A stretch of 64,000 nucleotides of DNA, taken from Rhodeus uyekii. Lineage: Eukaryota; Chordata; Actinopteri; Cypriniformes; Acheilognathidae. The first letter of the stretch is position 1. Each line of letters opens with the position of its first letter. The notes under the pieces are model-generated. The model saw nothing but the letters and a program-made list of their open reading frames with translations. It did no database searches and was not told the origin of the DNA. Below are positions 24,655 through 36,503 of the stretch, in pieces. The stretch is from NCBI GenBank assembly GCA_037043235.1, contig JAWRVZ010000004.1:1764001-1828000 (forward strand), read 5' to 3'. Both the position numbers and the translations under genes were made by a program.

Positions 24655-26025
24655 TTTACCTTAGAATATTAGAATATTACTTAAGACCAATACAAAGAAA
24701 TTATTTTTAAAAATCTTGGCCAGCTGGAAAGTATGAACATTAAAAGTATGAGCATGTACAGCACTCAATACTTAGATGGGGCTCCTTTTGCCTTAATTAC
24801 TGCAGCAATGCGGCGTGGCATGGAGTCTATCAGTCTGTGGCACTGCTCAGGTGTTATGAGAGCCCAGATTGCTCTGATAGTGGCCTCAAGCTCTTCTGCA
24901 TTGTTGGGTCTGGCATATCGCATCTTCCTCTTCACAATACCCCATAGATTTTCTGTGGGGTTAAGGTCAGGCACGTTTGATGGTTAGCTAAGAACAGGGA
25001 TACCATGGTCCTTAAACTAGGTACTGGTTGCTTTGGCACTGTTTGCAGGTGCCAAGTCCTGTTGGAAAATGAAATCTGCATCTCCATAAAATTGGTCAGC
25101 AGCAGGAAGCATGAAGTGCTCTAAAACTTCCTGGCATACGGCTGCGTTGACCTTGGACCTAAAAAAACACAGTAGACCAACACCAGCAGATGACATGGCA
25201 CCCCATACCATCACTGACTGTGGAAACTTTACACTGGAATGTGCAATGTGGATTGTGGATTGTGTGGCTCTCCTATCTTTCTCCAGAGGACACTCTGGGA
25301 CCCTGATCTCCAAATGCAAAATTTACTTTCATCAGAGAACATAACTTTGGACCACTCAGTAACAGTCCAGTCCTTTTTATCGTTAGCCCAGGCGAGATGC
25401 TTCTGACGCTGTCTGTTGTTCAAGAGTGGCTTGACACAAGGAATGCGACAGCTGAAACCCATGTCTTATATACGTCTGTGCGTAGTGGTTCTTGAAGCAG
25501 TGACTCCAGCTGCAGTCCACTCTTTGTGAATCTCCCCCACATTTTTGAATGGGTTTTGTTTCACAATCCTCTACAGTGTGCGGTTATCCCGATTGCTTGT
25601 ACACTTTTTTCTACCACATCTTTTCCTTCCCTTCGCCTCTCTATTAATGTGCTTGGGTCTGTTTTGCCAGCCTCTTTTGCAATGACCTTTTGTGTCTTGC
25701 CCTCCTTGTGCAAGGTGTCAATGGTCGTCTTTTGGAAAGTTATCAAGTCAGCAGTCTTCCCCATGATTGTGTAGCCTACAGAACTAGACTGAGAGACCAT
25801 TTAAAGCCCTTTGCAGGTGTTTTGAGTTAATTAGCTGATTAGAATGTGGCACCAGGTGTCTTCAATGTTGAACCTTTTCACAATATTTTCTGAGATACTG
25901 ATTTTAGGATTTTCCTTAGTTGTCAGTTATAATCATCAAAATTAAAAGAAATAAACATTTGAAATATATATGTCTGTGTGTAATGAATGAATATAATGAT
26001 ATTCTAATTATATGACCTGCACCTG
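24655..26025 (-). mobile_element. Tc1-like transposon, left end truncated
   Basis: The right terminal region (about 25870-26025) has the repeated half-sites ACAATATTTTCTGAGATACTG and GATATTCTAATTATATGACC, ends CACCTG and is followed by TA at 26026-26027. On the left only the inner part of the inverted repeat remains (reverse complement ...AAGTAATATTCTAATATTCT). The outer end is lost near 24655. A decayed transposase occupies the middle on the minus strand. It is related to but distinct from the element at 58374-59912. Confidence 0.82.
24765..25764 (-). pseudogene. Tc1-like transposase pseudogene
   Basis: The family encodes a DDE transposase of about 340 residues that cuts and pastes at TA sites. 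From the presumed start (MGKTADLITFQKTTIDTL) the N-terminal helix-turn-helix region is readable to KEAG. A frameshift follows. Then MGFSCRIP...PLLN and MFSDESKF (first catalytic Asp) appear in another frame. SVKFPQSVMVWGAMSSAGVG and FIFQQDLAPANSA (second Asp) follow in a further frame, and MPDLNPTENLWGIVKRKMR (third acidic residue, Glu) to a terminal KAKGAPSKY in the last. All three catalytic residues can be seen, but in separate frames, so no active enzyme can be made. Confidence 0.88.
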
Positions 26026-28350
26026 TAAATAAATTAAGTAAACATATATAAGTACATTTATTGTATATCAGCCTTAACTTTGTTTTTCATTCTTTTTTCA
26101 GCTGGAAGACAACAAATAGATAACATTGCATCTGATTTCCGTGCCTGTCTCCTCTCGGCTCTTTACCTATGCTAGTCTGCATTATGACAGGAGCCCACTT
26201 TTTCCTCAGCTCTGTAATTGGAATGTGGGCTGGCAGTAGGTGTGAAGCAATGGGGTCTTGGAATTGGGTGGCTGCAGTCAGCCCTGGAGAACCTGTCAGA
26301 ATTTATAGAAAGGCAAGCGATGTACTCCACTTTATTCAGAGGAAACTCTGCATTTTAATAGCTGTAAGCGTTTCAGTAATTCAAGGTGGCGTCATTAGAG
26401 ACTTATTTATTCACTCTGGGGCTGAGAGACAGAAAATTCCTCCCCGATCAGTGGCAGCTCCATCTCAGCACCTCCCGCCGAGAAGAGGAGGGAGAATTAG
26501 AGTAGAATGGGCAAACATGACAATCGTGCAACAGTTAATGAATTAAATGGAAAACAAAGTATCAGGTTGTCTTGAATAGGGCCTTGGGGTAGGGCTTTAG
26601 CATTGTCTTGTTTTTCTCTCGTCGTCATTACCTTACCAATTGAACAGAGTCAGTGGAAATAATCGGTTTAAAAATAAAACTGGCCAAAAGCATTGATGTT
26701 GACACTCTGAATGGATTCATAGAAGTCAAATTGTGGTTAGACCTTGAGCTTGAGATTAAATAACACATGCTTTCATTTTGAATTTAGTGATAGTTAAAAG
26801 AACATGCTGGGATAGGTTGTTGACCTTTATATCTGTTTATGTTGCGATTCCTGTGGGGTGCCAAGGTATACAAGTCCTCTGTGCTTTTTTTAAGCTACTT
26901 GAAAATACAGAGAGGGTTTCATTTCATCTGATAATATACTCTGCATTCACAGGTGGTACACACAGTAATGAAAGTCAAAACTGTCTCGGGCTGTAATGAG
27001 AGATATTCCTTCAATGCTTCAAATCATCTGGACTTTTTCACTGCCAACTTATAAGCTCAAAAAGCTCAATTGTTTCGACACAATTTTGCTGTTATTGCAT
27101 TGTAAAAGTAAAGAAATATCTGGGGGGAAAACGATAATAAAAGGCTTCAAATCTCATGGTGCGCATTCACAGAGAAAGTTCTAGAATATATGGCAAGATG
27201 ATGTAACTGATGTTTCTTCGAACATGTTCAGCTTAAAGATCTACAAAGGCCCCACATCTCATTTAAAGGGCCAGTACCTGACAACTCAGGCATTGACTAA
27301 TAGGCTCTTGAATCCTGTTGAAGGCAGATATGATCAGTAGACGAATGCAACATTTTCCATTTGTGCTATCAGTGATTGTGGACATTTGTCAACAGTGGGA
27401 GGAAGTTCAAGTAAACCTGCAGTGGAGAGCATGACGGTCAGATCAGTGCTTTCAAACAATGAAAGGGTTCATTAGAATTTCAACTCAGCCATTTATTGCC
27501 CACAGATTACAAAAACCATGATAAGGAAGACTTAAACTGGAGATCAAATAGTGTAGGAGTGATCGATGTTGCTGTTTGTTTGCAGGCTACAAATTCCTGA
27601 ATGTTTGGTTTCCTTTTGCTTTGAAAAAGCAGTTTTTTCATTACATTGAAAAATGTAATGCCTTCTAAAGGCTCTTATTTTGAATCTGTCAATGTCTTGT
27701 TTTCTTCTAATTCATTTCCCCCAAATGAGGATTGCTTATTCTATAATTGCAGCTGATTATACACGTATGCAGTGGGGAGTCTGCCTATTAATTGACATTT
27801 ACTCAATTTACTATTTGAAAGTGAACAAATACATATCTCTTGTGATAGTTTGTCCATTATACATGCATCTCCAGTAAATGCATGGTGTTTAGAATTTTAT
27901 ATTGGGAGAAGAGAGCAAAATAAGAATTGGTCTAGTTAAATGCTATGCACTTCAAACTTCAAACCTAGCTGGACCTCAAAAAAAGGAACAAAGGACAAAG
28001 TTTTGCAGACTTCTGACAATTTATTGCCTTTTTATGTAGGAAAGCAAAACCAGGAGGTTAGACATTAATTCATGAACCCCTCGACAGCTGACGTGGTTTT
28101 GAGAAAGAGTGTAGGCTGTGCGTGATGTAAGGTGGGGTAAAGACAGATTTACATCAAGACTTATTTTTTTAGTTATACTTCTGCAGAAAACCATCACTTT
28201 AGTTTTAGCACCAAAATGTTACCTAAATATCCACATAGAATTCCAAATTCTTTAGTCTTGTTTAATGAAACATTTTCTAAAGCTCCTTGGCTCGTGGACT
28301 ATAAATACCCATATAATCATTCTAATTGGGATATCATCTTTTGCGGTAAC
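26026..28350 (+). other. Intron sequence without recognisable features
   Basis: Between the Tc1-like element and the gypsy element I see no repeat ends, exons or RNA genes. The base composition is ordinary for the intron. Short open frames, such as one of 125 codons at 26169-26546, have no recognisable motif and no splice support. Confidence 0.6.
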
Positions 28351-28355
28351 TATAT

Positions 28356-28707
28356 TGTCACAGACTCAGCCACGCCCCCTGCACCAGACTCCCAAGCTCC
28401 ACCCACTCGTTCCCAATCCCCGGAATACTGAGCACCTGCACCTGTTCCCCATCACTGGAATCCTATATCACCTGTCTTCACCATGCACTCATTGTCTGAT
28501 CTCATTTCATGTTACTCAGACTGCTTCGCTACCCTTCTCTGTTACCGCTCGAGTTTGCCGTGGAATACTCCCAAGGATCTCTACTCTCTAGGATATTCTC
28601 AGTGCTCATCTCTCCAAGTTAAGAGACTTTGATATTCACTGCTTTGTGTCTGATTTCAATAAACCAGTATCGCATACTAACCTCTGTGTCTTCAGTACAC
28701 CATGACA
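28356..28707 (+). repeat. 5' LTR of the gypsy element
   Basis: The 352-bp repeat begins TGTCACAG and ends CCATGACA, with a 5-bp inverted end TGTCA/TGACA. AATAAA (in TTTCAATAAACC) near the 3' part is the likely polyadenylation signal. It carries TCAG near the start that the 3' copy lacks, and AGTTAAG where the 3' copy has AGCTAAG. The first ATG of the gag frame (28702) falls inside its last six bases. Confidence 0.95.
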
Positions 28708-31700
28708 GAAGATCAGACCAACCGTCAGGCCGAAGCAGTGGCTCAGGATCCCCCGTCGCCAGCCCCGCTTCCACTCAACGAAATCACTCAAGCCTTCCTC
28801 CACGCCCTGCAGCTAGGATCTTCCTCGTTGACTGCCTCAGCCAGTCCCGTGGCCCGACCAGCGCCCTATGCCGGTGAGGCGGCGGAATGCAATGTGTTTC
28901 TTTTGCAATGTTCACTCTATTTTGAGATGCAGGCTCATCAGTTTCCCACCGATCACTCTAAGATCGCCTTCATCGTCACTCATCTCACTGGACGAGCGCT
29001 CCAATGGGCCAGAGCCCTTATGGAGTCCGGTGGGTCGGTCACCCAGTCTATCGACGCTTTCACTCGCCATTTCCGAGAGGTCTTCACCCAATCCTCTGGA
29101 GCCACCACAACCCATGATCAACTGCTTAAACTTCGTCAAGGTACCCAATCTCTTCATGATTACAACATCCAATTTCGCACTCTTGCTGCTGCCAGTGGTT
29201 GGAATGAGCCTGCTTTACTCGCTGTGTACCGCGCTGGATTAAACCCACAACTTCAACTCTCTCTTGCTATCTACGATAACCACTCGGGACTCGAAACCTT
29301 CATGAATCAGGCCACCTTAATATCTCAAAATCTCACTGCCAATACTAACCCCGTCCGTCCATTGCATTCCCCGTCTCCACCGTGGGAGCCAACCCCTCCA
29401 GCACCAGAACCCATGCAACTGGACCATCACCGTTTATCGACCTCGGAAAGAGAACGACGTATGCGTCAGCACCTCTGCCTTTACTGCGGAGGGTCGGGTC
29501 ATTACCGAACCAACTGCCCTATTCGACCCCCACAGCCCGCGGTGAGTACTATCCACACTGACCCTATAACACTTAACCTTCCAGAAACCCATCTGATATT
29601 AACCTCCCCCTCTGGTTCTGTTCCAGCGAAAGCCCTTGTAGATTCCGGATCTGCGGGAAATTTCATTTCTGCTGAAACTCTGGTTAAATTACATGTCAAG
29701 ACCTCACCTCTATCAAACCCGTACCAAGCACATTCTATTTTGGGAAAACCGCTGGGCAGGAGGTGCATCCGCTACGTCACCGATCCCATCACTGTACAGA
29801 TAGGCTGTCTTCATCAGGAACAACTTTCCCTACTGGTGCTGGAGGGTTCCACCGTCGATGTAGTCCTGGGACGCCCGTGGCTGGCCGCCCACTCACCTTC
29901 CGTTAACTGGTCCACCGGGGAGGTCATGCGTTGGAGCGACACCTGCAAACAACACTGTTTGAACCCCATCACGAGAATCAAGTCACCACTACCGCAACTC
30001 ACATCTCTGCCCATGGCTACTGCATCCCTGGACGAGCCCGGGCCCGCTCCAACGCCGACCATCCCTGATGAGTATCGGGCGTTCCAGGACGTGTTCAGCA
30101 AACAACGGGCGGCTGAACTCCCACCACATCGGCCATGGGACTGTGCTATAGACCTGCTGCCTGGGACAACGCTCCCCAAGGGTCGTATTTACCCACTGTC
30201 CATCCCGGAACAGCAGGCCATGGAGGAGTACATCAGGGAGGCACTCAATCAAGGATTCATCCAAGCATCCAATTCCCCTGCCGCTTCCAGCTTTTTCTTC
30301 GTGGGCAAAAAGGATGGGGGCTTGAGGCCGTGCATCGACTACCGGAAACTCAACGAGCAAACTATTAAAATCAGGTACCCACTTCCCCTGGTTCCCGCCG
30401 CTCTGGAGCAGCTGCGGGGAGCTCGCTGGTTTACCAAGTTGGACCTGCGCAGCGCCTACAATCTTATCAGAATCCGAGAGGGGGATGAGTGGAAAACGGC
30501 TTTCATAACCCCCGCAGGACACTACGAGTACAAAGTCATGCCCTTTGGACTGTCTAATGCCCCCGCAATATTTCAAGGGTTCATGAATGAAATCTTCCGA
30601 GACTTCCTCAATAAATTTCTCATCATCTACATAGACGACATCCTGATTTATTCCCACAACCTGTCAGAACACTACCAGCTCGAAAAGTGCGAGTTCCACC
30701 GCAGCTCTACCCATTTCCTCGGATACATCGTGGACCAGAGCGGCGTCAAGATGGACCAGGGGAAGGTTCGAGCAGTGCGGAGTTGGCCCCAGCCCAAAAC
30801 TGTAAAAGACCTTCAGCGCTTCTTGGGCTTCGCAAACTTCTATCGCCGGTTCATTCATCTGTTCAGCACCATCGCTGCACCCCTCTCCGCACTACTTCGA
30901 GGAGGCCCCAAGTCCCTGTCCTGGACCCCAGAAGCCCAACAAGCATTTCTTCATCTCAAGGAAGCCTTCAGCACGGCTCCCGCCCTCGTTCATCCCGATC
31001 CCCAGACCCCCTTTGTCGTGGAAGTGGACGCCTCCAGTGTGGGGGTAGGAGCCGTGCTGTCCCAGCGGCAGGGGAATCCTCCACAACTCCATCCATGTGC
31101 CTACTTCTCCAAGAAGCTATCCTCGGCGGAACGCAACTACGACATCGGGAATCGTGAGTTGCTTGCCATCAAACTGGCTTTGGATGAATGGCGGCATTGG
31201 CTGGAGGGAGCTAGACACCCATTCCAAGTCATCACTGATCACCGCAACTTAGAGTACTTGAGAGAAGCCAAGAGACTCAACCCTCGTCAGGCCAGATGGG
31301 CCCTGTTTTTTACCAGGTTTAACTTCACTGTGACCTACCGCCCGGGAAATAAGAACATCAAAGCAGACGCACTGTCTCGCCAGTTTCTCCCAGATCAAGC
31401 TGCAGCACAAACAGAACCCATACTCCCTCCGGCCGTTATCATCAGCCCCATCCAGTGGGCCTTGGATCAGCGCATTGCCGAAGCAACTCACGATGACCCA
31501 GTTCCGCCGGGGTGTCCTGAGGGACGGTCTTATGTCCCAGCTAGTCTCCGGCCGTCCCTCATGGATCAAGCTCATTCATCTCCGGCTCTGGACACCCAGG
31601 CAGCCAGCAAACCCTCTCGCTCTTACAAGGACGTTATTGGTGGCCCAGTATGGCTCGTGACATCTCCCGCTTCGTTCAAGGATGCTCAGTCTGTGCCACC

Positions 31701-31956
31701 ACAAACACTCCCCGTCACCTACCTGAAGGCAAGCTGGTCCCGTTACCCCTTCCTCGACGTCCCTGGTCTCATCTGGGCGTTGATTTCCTCTCCGACCTCC
31801 CCCCATCCGATGGACACACATGTATCCTTGTGGCAGTGGATCGATTCTCCAAAGGATGTAAACTCATACCCCTGCCAGGACTACCCACCGCCATGGAAAC
31901 AGCTGAGGCACTCTTCCACCACGTCTTTCGGCATTTCGGTATCCCCGAGGACATAG
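28702..31956 (+). pseudogene. gypsy gag-protease-RT-RNase H polyprotein frame
   Basis: A 1084-codon frame. Residues about 1-200 are a Sushi/RTL-type gag capsid region. A CCHC zinc knuckle follows (C259, C262, H267, C272). The protease motif DSG is at 314-316. The reverse transcriptase has LDLRSAYN with Asp 581 and YIDD at 643-646. The RNase H has acidic residues D776, E819 and D846, then GNKNIKADALSR. Directly after IYSHNLSEH (about 658-660) the usual stretch before EKCEFH is missing in frame, some 20-odd residues compared with the family. From roughly codon 955 (about nt 31565-31590) the frame leaves the pol sequence, and the remaining 125 codons are out-of-frame. Gag and pol are in one frame with no gag stop. 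The ATG at 28702 lies in the LTR end and was chosen as the first in frame. Confidence 0.9.
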
Positions 31957-33137
31957 TCTCTGATAGGGGTCCACAGTTCATCTCACGGGTTTGGACGGCA
32001 TTCTTTTCACTTCTGGGAGTCACCGTCAGTCTCACATCCGGATATCACCCCCAATCTAACGGCCAGACTGAGCGAAAGATTCAGGAAATTGGGAGATACC
32101 TCCGAGCCTACTGTGGTCGCCGCCAAGACAGCTGGAACCGGTTCCTTCCGTGGGCTGAGTACGCACAAAACTCACTTCGTCAAGAATCCACTCACCTCAC
32201 CCTGTTTCAATGTGTTCTAGGTTTCCAACCCCCATTGTTCCCCTGGTCTGGAGAGCCCACGGACGTTCCAGCTGTCCACCATTGGTTTCAGGAGAGCGAG
32301 AGGGTGTGGGACTCAGCACACGTCCATCTGCAACGGGCAGTCCGTAGGCAGAAGACTCAAGCTGACCGTCGGCGAGGGCCAACCCCCCAGTATCAACCCG
32401 GCCAGCTGGTATGGCTCTCAACCCGGGATATTCGCCTACGGCTGCCCAGCCGCAAGCTGAGTCCCCGCTATATAGGTCCATTTAAAATTCTGAGGCAGAT
32501 CAACGAGGTCACCTACAGGTTACAATTACCGGCACAGTACCGCATTGCACCCTCTTTTCACGTTTCCCTCCTCAAACCATACACTGACCCTGTTCTCCCT
32601 TCCTCCACAGAGTCTGGTGCAGATGCGACACCTCCCCCTCCAGTAGACCCAGAGGATCAAAACATCTTTCAAGTCACCACCATCATCGACTCCCGACGGC
32701 GAGGCGGCGTTCTACAATATCTCGTGGACTGGGAGGGATTCGGCCCCGAGGAACGTTCTTGGGTAGTGCGGGATGATATTCTGGACCCCTCTCTTCTGGC
32801 CGACTTCCACGCCGCACACCCGGACCGTCCAGCACCTCGGGGCCGAGGCCGGCCTCGCCGTCGTCCGCCGCGGTCCTCAGGAGCTGCCCGTGAGGGGGGG
32901 GGTACTGTCACAGACCCACGCCCCCTGCACCAGACTCCCAAGCTCCACCCACTCGTTCCCAATCCCCGGAATACTGAGCACCTGCACCTGTTCCCCATCA
33001 CTGGAATCCTATATCACCTGTCTTCACCATGCACTCATTGTCTGATCTCATTTCATGTTACTCAGACTGCTTCGCTACCCTTCTCTGTTACCGCTCGAGT
33101 TTGCCGTGGAATACTCCCAAGGATCTCTACTCTCTAG
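31650..33137 (+). pseudogene. gypsy integrase with chromodomain (frame-shifted part)
   Basis: This 495-codon frame is the continuation of pol in another frame; pol-like reading extends upstream of 31650 to about 31575 (GHPG and LLQGRYWWP). The zinc-binding Cys pair is C12 and C15. The catalytic core has D45 (GVDFLSDLP), D105 (VSDRGPQF) and E141 (SNGQTERK), with the D-X35-E spacing. The GPY-type region follows (SPRYIGPFKILR). A chromodomain at about 336-392 contains YLVDWEGFGPEERSW. A basic Arg/Pro-rich tail follows. The frame reads on through the polypurine tract and into the 3' LTR, so residues after about 420 are LTR-encoded. The first Met is internal and not a real start. Confidence 0.9.
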
Positions 33138-33253
33138 GATATTCTCAGTGCTCATCTCTCCAAGCTAAGAGACTTTGATATTCACTGCTTTGTGTCTGAT
33201 TTCAATAAACCAGTATCGCATACTAACCTCTGTGTCTTCAGTACACCATGACA
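32906..33253 (+). repeat. 3' LTR of the gypsy element
   Basis: The 348-bp repeat begins TGTCACAGACCC after a G-rich tract and ends CCATGACA. It is otherwise the same as the 5' LTR except for one substitution and a 4-bp deletion near its start. AATAAA is present at the same relative site, in sense with negr1. Confidence 0.95.
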
Positions 33254-33529
33254 TATATGGGCTTATCTAAAACTATATGGCTATTTTTTAGCCATCAACA
33301 ATAATTAGTAATAATGCCTGAAAAAAAGATTAAAGCAGAACAGTTATTCTATTCAGAGCAACTATGACCTTGTTGGGATAAAGTGGTATTGGTTTTGGAC
33401 CTTGGAAATAGCTGCTTGTAACTATATTGACTTTTGTTGTTGATTACATACTTGACTTTCTAGATCCAGGTTTTTGGCATTGAAATAATGAGCAACTTTG
33501 TTTATCTAACTGTTTGTTTTCTTTCACAG

Positions 33530-33655
33530 TTCCTCCCAAAATCTATGACATTTCATCGGACATTACAGTAAACGAAGGCAGCAACGTTTCACTCATCTGT
33601 ACAGCCAGTGGGAAACCAGAGCCCAAAATCTCTTGGAGACACATCACCCCATCAG
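33530..33655 (+). CDS. negr1: negr1 exon 3 (Ig-like domain 2, first half)
   Basis: The exon of 126 bp begins after TTTCACAG and ends at TCAG/GTGAGT. Two bases complete the split Val codon from exon 2, then PPKIYDISSDITVNEGSNVS follows, and then LICTASGKPEPKISWRH with the B-strand Cys and core Trp. The NVS site is a likely N-glycosylation site. It ends with one base of the next codon. VPPKIYDIS and SWRH are typical of NEGR1. The length of 126 bp is what I recall for this IgLON exon. The second Cys of the domain is in the next exon, so this exon alone cannot fold. Confidence 0.95.
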
Positions 33656-33688
33656 GTGAGTTACTGCTGTTACTGTAACATGTCACAA

Positions 33689-34010
33689 TTGGGCTTTTTA
33701 TACTGTGCTTAACCCCAGGATATTTTTGTTCTAAACCCCATTTTTAACCCTGGGTAAAGGAACATTTCACAATTAACAATTAATGTAGGTGTTGGCACAA
33801 TGTTGGTGTTAGAATGTTACAACCTAGCCCTAGCAGCAGACATTGAATTGTGTACAAAATGTGCAAATAAGGTCATTAACCTAGGGCTTAGGAAATTTCA
33901 ACCCTGGGTAAATTATGAGCAATGAAATGTGAAGCAAGATAACCCAGGATTACATTTACCCACGGTTTATAATGACCCAGTGTTAACTATTCAAATGTGA
34001 AAAGCCCTAA
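33689..34010. mobile_element. MITE with 'gggctttt' inverted ends
   Basis: The left end reads TTGGGCTTTTTATACTGTGC, TTAACCCCAG and 'TTTTTAACCCTGGGTAAAGG'. The right end, reverse-complemented, reads TTAGGGCTTTTCACATTTGA and then GTTAACACTGGGTCATTATA. These are imperfect inverted repeats. Internally the words AACCCTGGGTAA and CCCAGG recur. The pattern matches a MITE-like repeat I recognise from fish. It begins only about 30 bp after exon 3. The target duplication is not clear. Confidence 0.6.
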
Positions 34011-34800
34011 TATGTTTGACAGAATTTCACATCTACTTTAAAACAGAGTAGAAATTTCTGTCCCAGTTGTTTAGTGTGGTGGAGTTTACAGGCTCAGAAG
34101 ATTATGATGATTAAACTAACATGTTTCTGTTCTAAACCCTCCATAATTGAGTTTAGGAAAGGCTTTTAATCAATTATCGCCTCATTTTCCTGTTGTTCTC
34201 TCACAAAGACATCTTAGTTTATATTAAGTTATCACTCTGCAGCAGCAGAAACAACATATTGAGAATACATCAACCTCCTCTTTACCTTTCATAGTTTATA
34301 TTCAGTTCTTAAGGCAGAAATTTTGGCACATTTTCAAAGCGAATTGAAAATTCAGGACACAGCAGTATTTTTGAGTGGCTGTGATTTATTTATTTATTTT
34401 TATTATTGAAGTCAGCTGCACTTATCTTTGGACTGCCATATTTATTTCATTCTCCAGTGTATTTTGCGATTGAATTGCTTTTTGAGATTCTGATCAAAAG
34501 AGTCATAAAACCACTACTTACTAAAGGTAGGTTACTTCAAATTATAGAAACACCAGAAAACAGATAAGAAGCCCATCAATACTCCATCCTCACACAACCT
34601 ATGGTGAACTCTTGCTAACAGAATCTCTAACAGATTTTCAGATGTGACTGAAAGCCATTTGTCGAAACTATTCTTCTTTGGGCTAATTAACGTCTGAGTG
34701 TGGGCAGAGAGGGAGAGTCAGTACCAATATAAACTTTTTAAAGATGCTGCTGCTTCTGCCATTGAAGGTTGTGATGTACTAAAAAGATTATTTTATAATA

Positions 34801-35430
34801 CAGTGGTACCTCGAGATATGAAATTAATCCGTTCCGAGGCGGCCTTCGTATAATGAGTTTTTCGTATCTTGGAACACATTTTACATGTAAAATGGCTAAT
34901 CCGTTCCAAGCCCTCCAAAAACACCCCATTAAATTTCATAATAAAGCTAAATTGACCTATAAACAATGAAATAACGTAAAATGTCGAAGCTTACCTTTCA
35001 AGTGAGGCTATCTCCGAAAGTGGCGGCAGAGGAGGAGGACAAACGGCAGATAACGTACGTACGTACGTACACTTAACTTTACGAAAAAATGTAAAGTTTC
35101 GGGTGCGGAGTGGCTGAGCTAAAGCACGCCAGCACGTACGTATAGAAGATGCATGATGGGAGGGATGCTGTCCAATTAGAGAGAAGGATCTCATGGCTTG
35201 GCTAGCATCAGGAACCAATGGGAGAGCAGGAGGATGGTGGCGAGTCTACTATAACTAAGATGGCGGCGTGCGGCGCGAGTTTCAAAATTGTTATGGGGCA
35301 AATCTCGGACTTTCAGAAACCTTTCGTATCTTGAAAACTTTTCGTATGTAGAGCAGTAAAAATTTTCGTCTTTGCTTTCATAACTTGGATTTTTCGTAAG
35401 TTGAGCCTTTCGTATCTTGAGGTACTGCTG
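34801..35430 (+). mobile_element. 630-bp TA-target non-autonomous transposon, copy 1
   Basis: The left end starts CAGTGGTACCTCGAGATATG and the right end, reverse-complemented, starts CAGCAGTACCTCAAGATACG. TA lies directly outside at 34799-34800 and 35431-35432. The interior contains CGTACGTACGTACGTAC and GGCGGCGTGCGGCGCGAG and no readable transposase. A near-identical copy in the opposite orientation is at 48854-49486. The ends resemble those of the pogo/Tigger type element at 7662-8363. The insertion is young judging by the similarity of the copies. Confidence 0.88.
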
Positions 35431-36503
35431 TATTTAAATGGCACAAACAAATATACATGAAAAAATGGTGGCTGAACGAGGCTTCAGAAATACCTGAAAA
35501 AACGCTAAAGGCTTAGCCTTAATTTGACTCTTTTCTTTCCTTTGGACAAACCAGAAATATGTGGTAATTATGTACAATCAAGTATAATTGTATTTGGTGC
35601 ATATATGGCAGCATTGTTGTAATAGTGCAGAGCTGTAATCACTGTGATTTCCAGAAGTTCTTGAGTGACCCTGTAGGAGGCTGAACCTTTAGTCTATAGA
35701 GCCACTAGATTTAATTGCTGAATTACACTAAATGCAATTGGCCTCATTGGTTTATGCATGTGTCATAGACCTTTGACTTCTGTCCCTCTAATTATTGCTT
35801 GGCATATGGTCTTTTCATTGATATTAACCTAAGGGGTAATTACTCTTAAAGACATTATGCCTTTAAGACCTCTCAAAGACCTTTCACTTGTAACGATGAA
35901 CAGCTTCCCAACTGATTCACAGGTTTGGTCTATAAGAAGTGTGTTATAAATGGTAGTTGACCGAGTTCATTATTATGCTTAAATATTCACTTACAATATG
36001 GATAAATTGACCATTGAAAATATGAATGTATTCACATATGCACAACTTTAGAAATGTTAGAATTTTACTGTGTGAATCCTTTTGTATGATAAATGTATCT
36101 GAATAGTTACGTTTTACTATACTGTAGATATTTTTGAGTAATGGAATCATATAAATTATTTGAATACAGCACCATAAAAGACACAGAACAAAGTTAAACT
36201 GATATAAAGCAAGTTTGCAAAATGCATTACGGTAATTAAATGTGATGCTGTAGAACAAATTTAGTTAATTGTTAGTTTATTTTTTCTATTTATTGTTATT
36301 TTAGTTAATTGATTATTGAAGATTTGTAAAGATTTGTCTATTTCTAAAGCAGTTTATATCTCAAATGTGTATGTTTTTGATGTTTTCAATAATGTACACG
36401 AAAACTAGAACCACATTAAGGACAAACACTTGCAGTCATGTTGGACTGACTTGCAAGTATCTCTCCACCACTGCAGATGTTGAGTGAGTACTGAAGAACT
36501 TTC

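Larger units (their letters stand above)
28356..33253 (+). mobile_element. Ty3/gypsy LTR retrotransposon (chromovirus, Sushi-like), TSD tatat
   Basis: This is a nearly complete element of 4898 bp. Its order is LTR (28356-28707), gag-protease-reverse transcriptase-RNase H frame, integrase with chromodomain, a G-rich polypurine tract (about 32894-32902), and LTR (32906-33253). The duplication TATAT is at 28351-28355 and 33254-33258. The LTRs differ by one substitution and one 4-bp indel. No env is present. It lies in sense in negr1 intron 2. A frameshift before the integrase and a missing piece in the reverse transcriptase make this copy defective. The fused gag-pol arrangement and C-terminal chromodomain fit fish V-clade chromoviruses. 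Confidence 0.95.
14011..33529 (+). other. negr1: negr1 intron 2
   Basis: The intron of 19.5 kb has a GTGAGT donor and a TTTCTTTCACAG acceptor. Both exon junctions are phase 1. It carries the elements listed separately, including a sense-oriented Ty3/gypsy element. I see nothing to name in 14020-14720, 16830-17860, 18060-20600, 21060-22650, 23890-24230 or 26030-28350. The segment 17270-17640 has a CpG-richer composition than its surroundings and may be a decayed transposon, but no ends were found. Confidence 0.85.

Noticed and set aside
26169..26546. 125-codon plus-strand frame in intron 2
   Set aside because: No motif, no flanking splice signals that fit, and ordinary composition; likely chance.
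29989..30657. Minus-strand frame of 222 codons
   Set aside because: It is antisense to the reverse transcriptase of the gypsy element and has no domain, so it is a shadow of the coding strand.
34740..35500. Possible tRNA-derived SINE
   Set aside because: The unit has TA flanks and inverted ends and no A or B box order, so it is a DNA transposon derivative.
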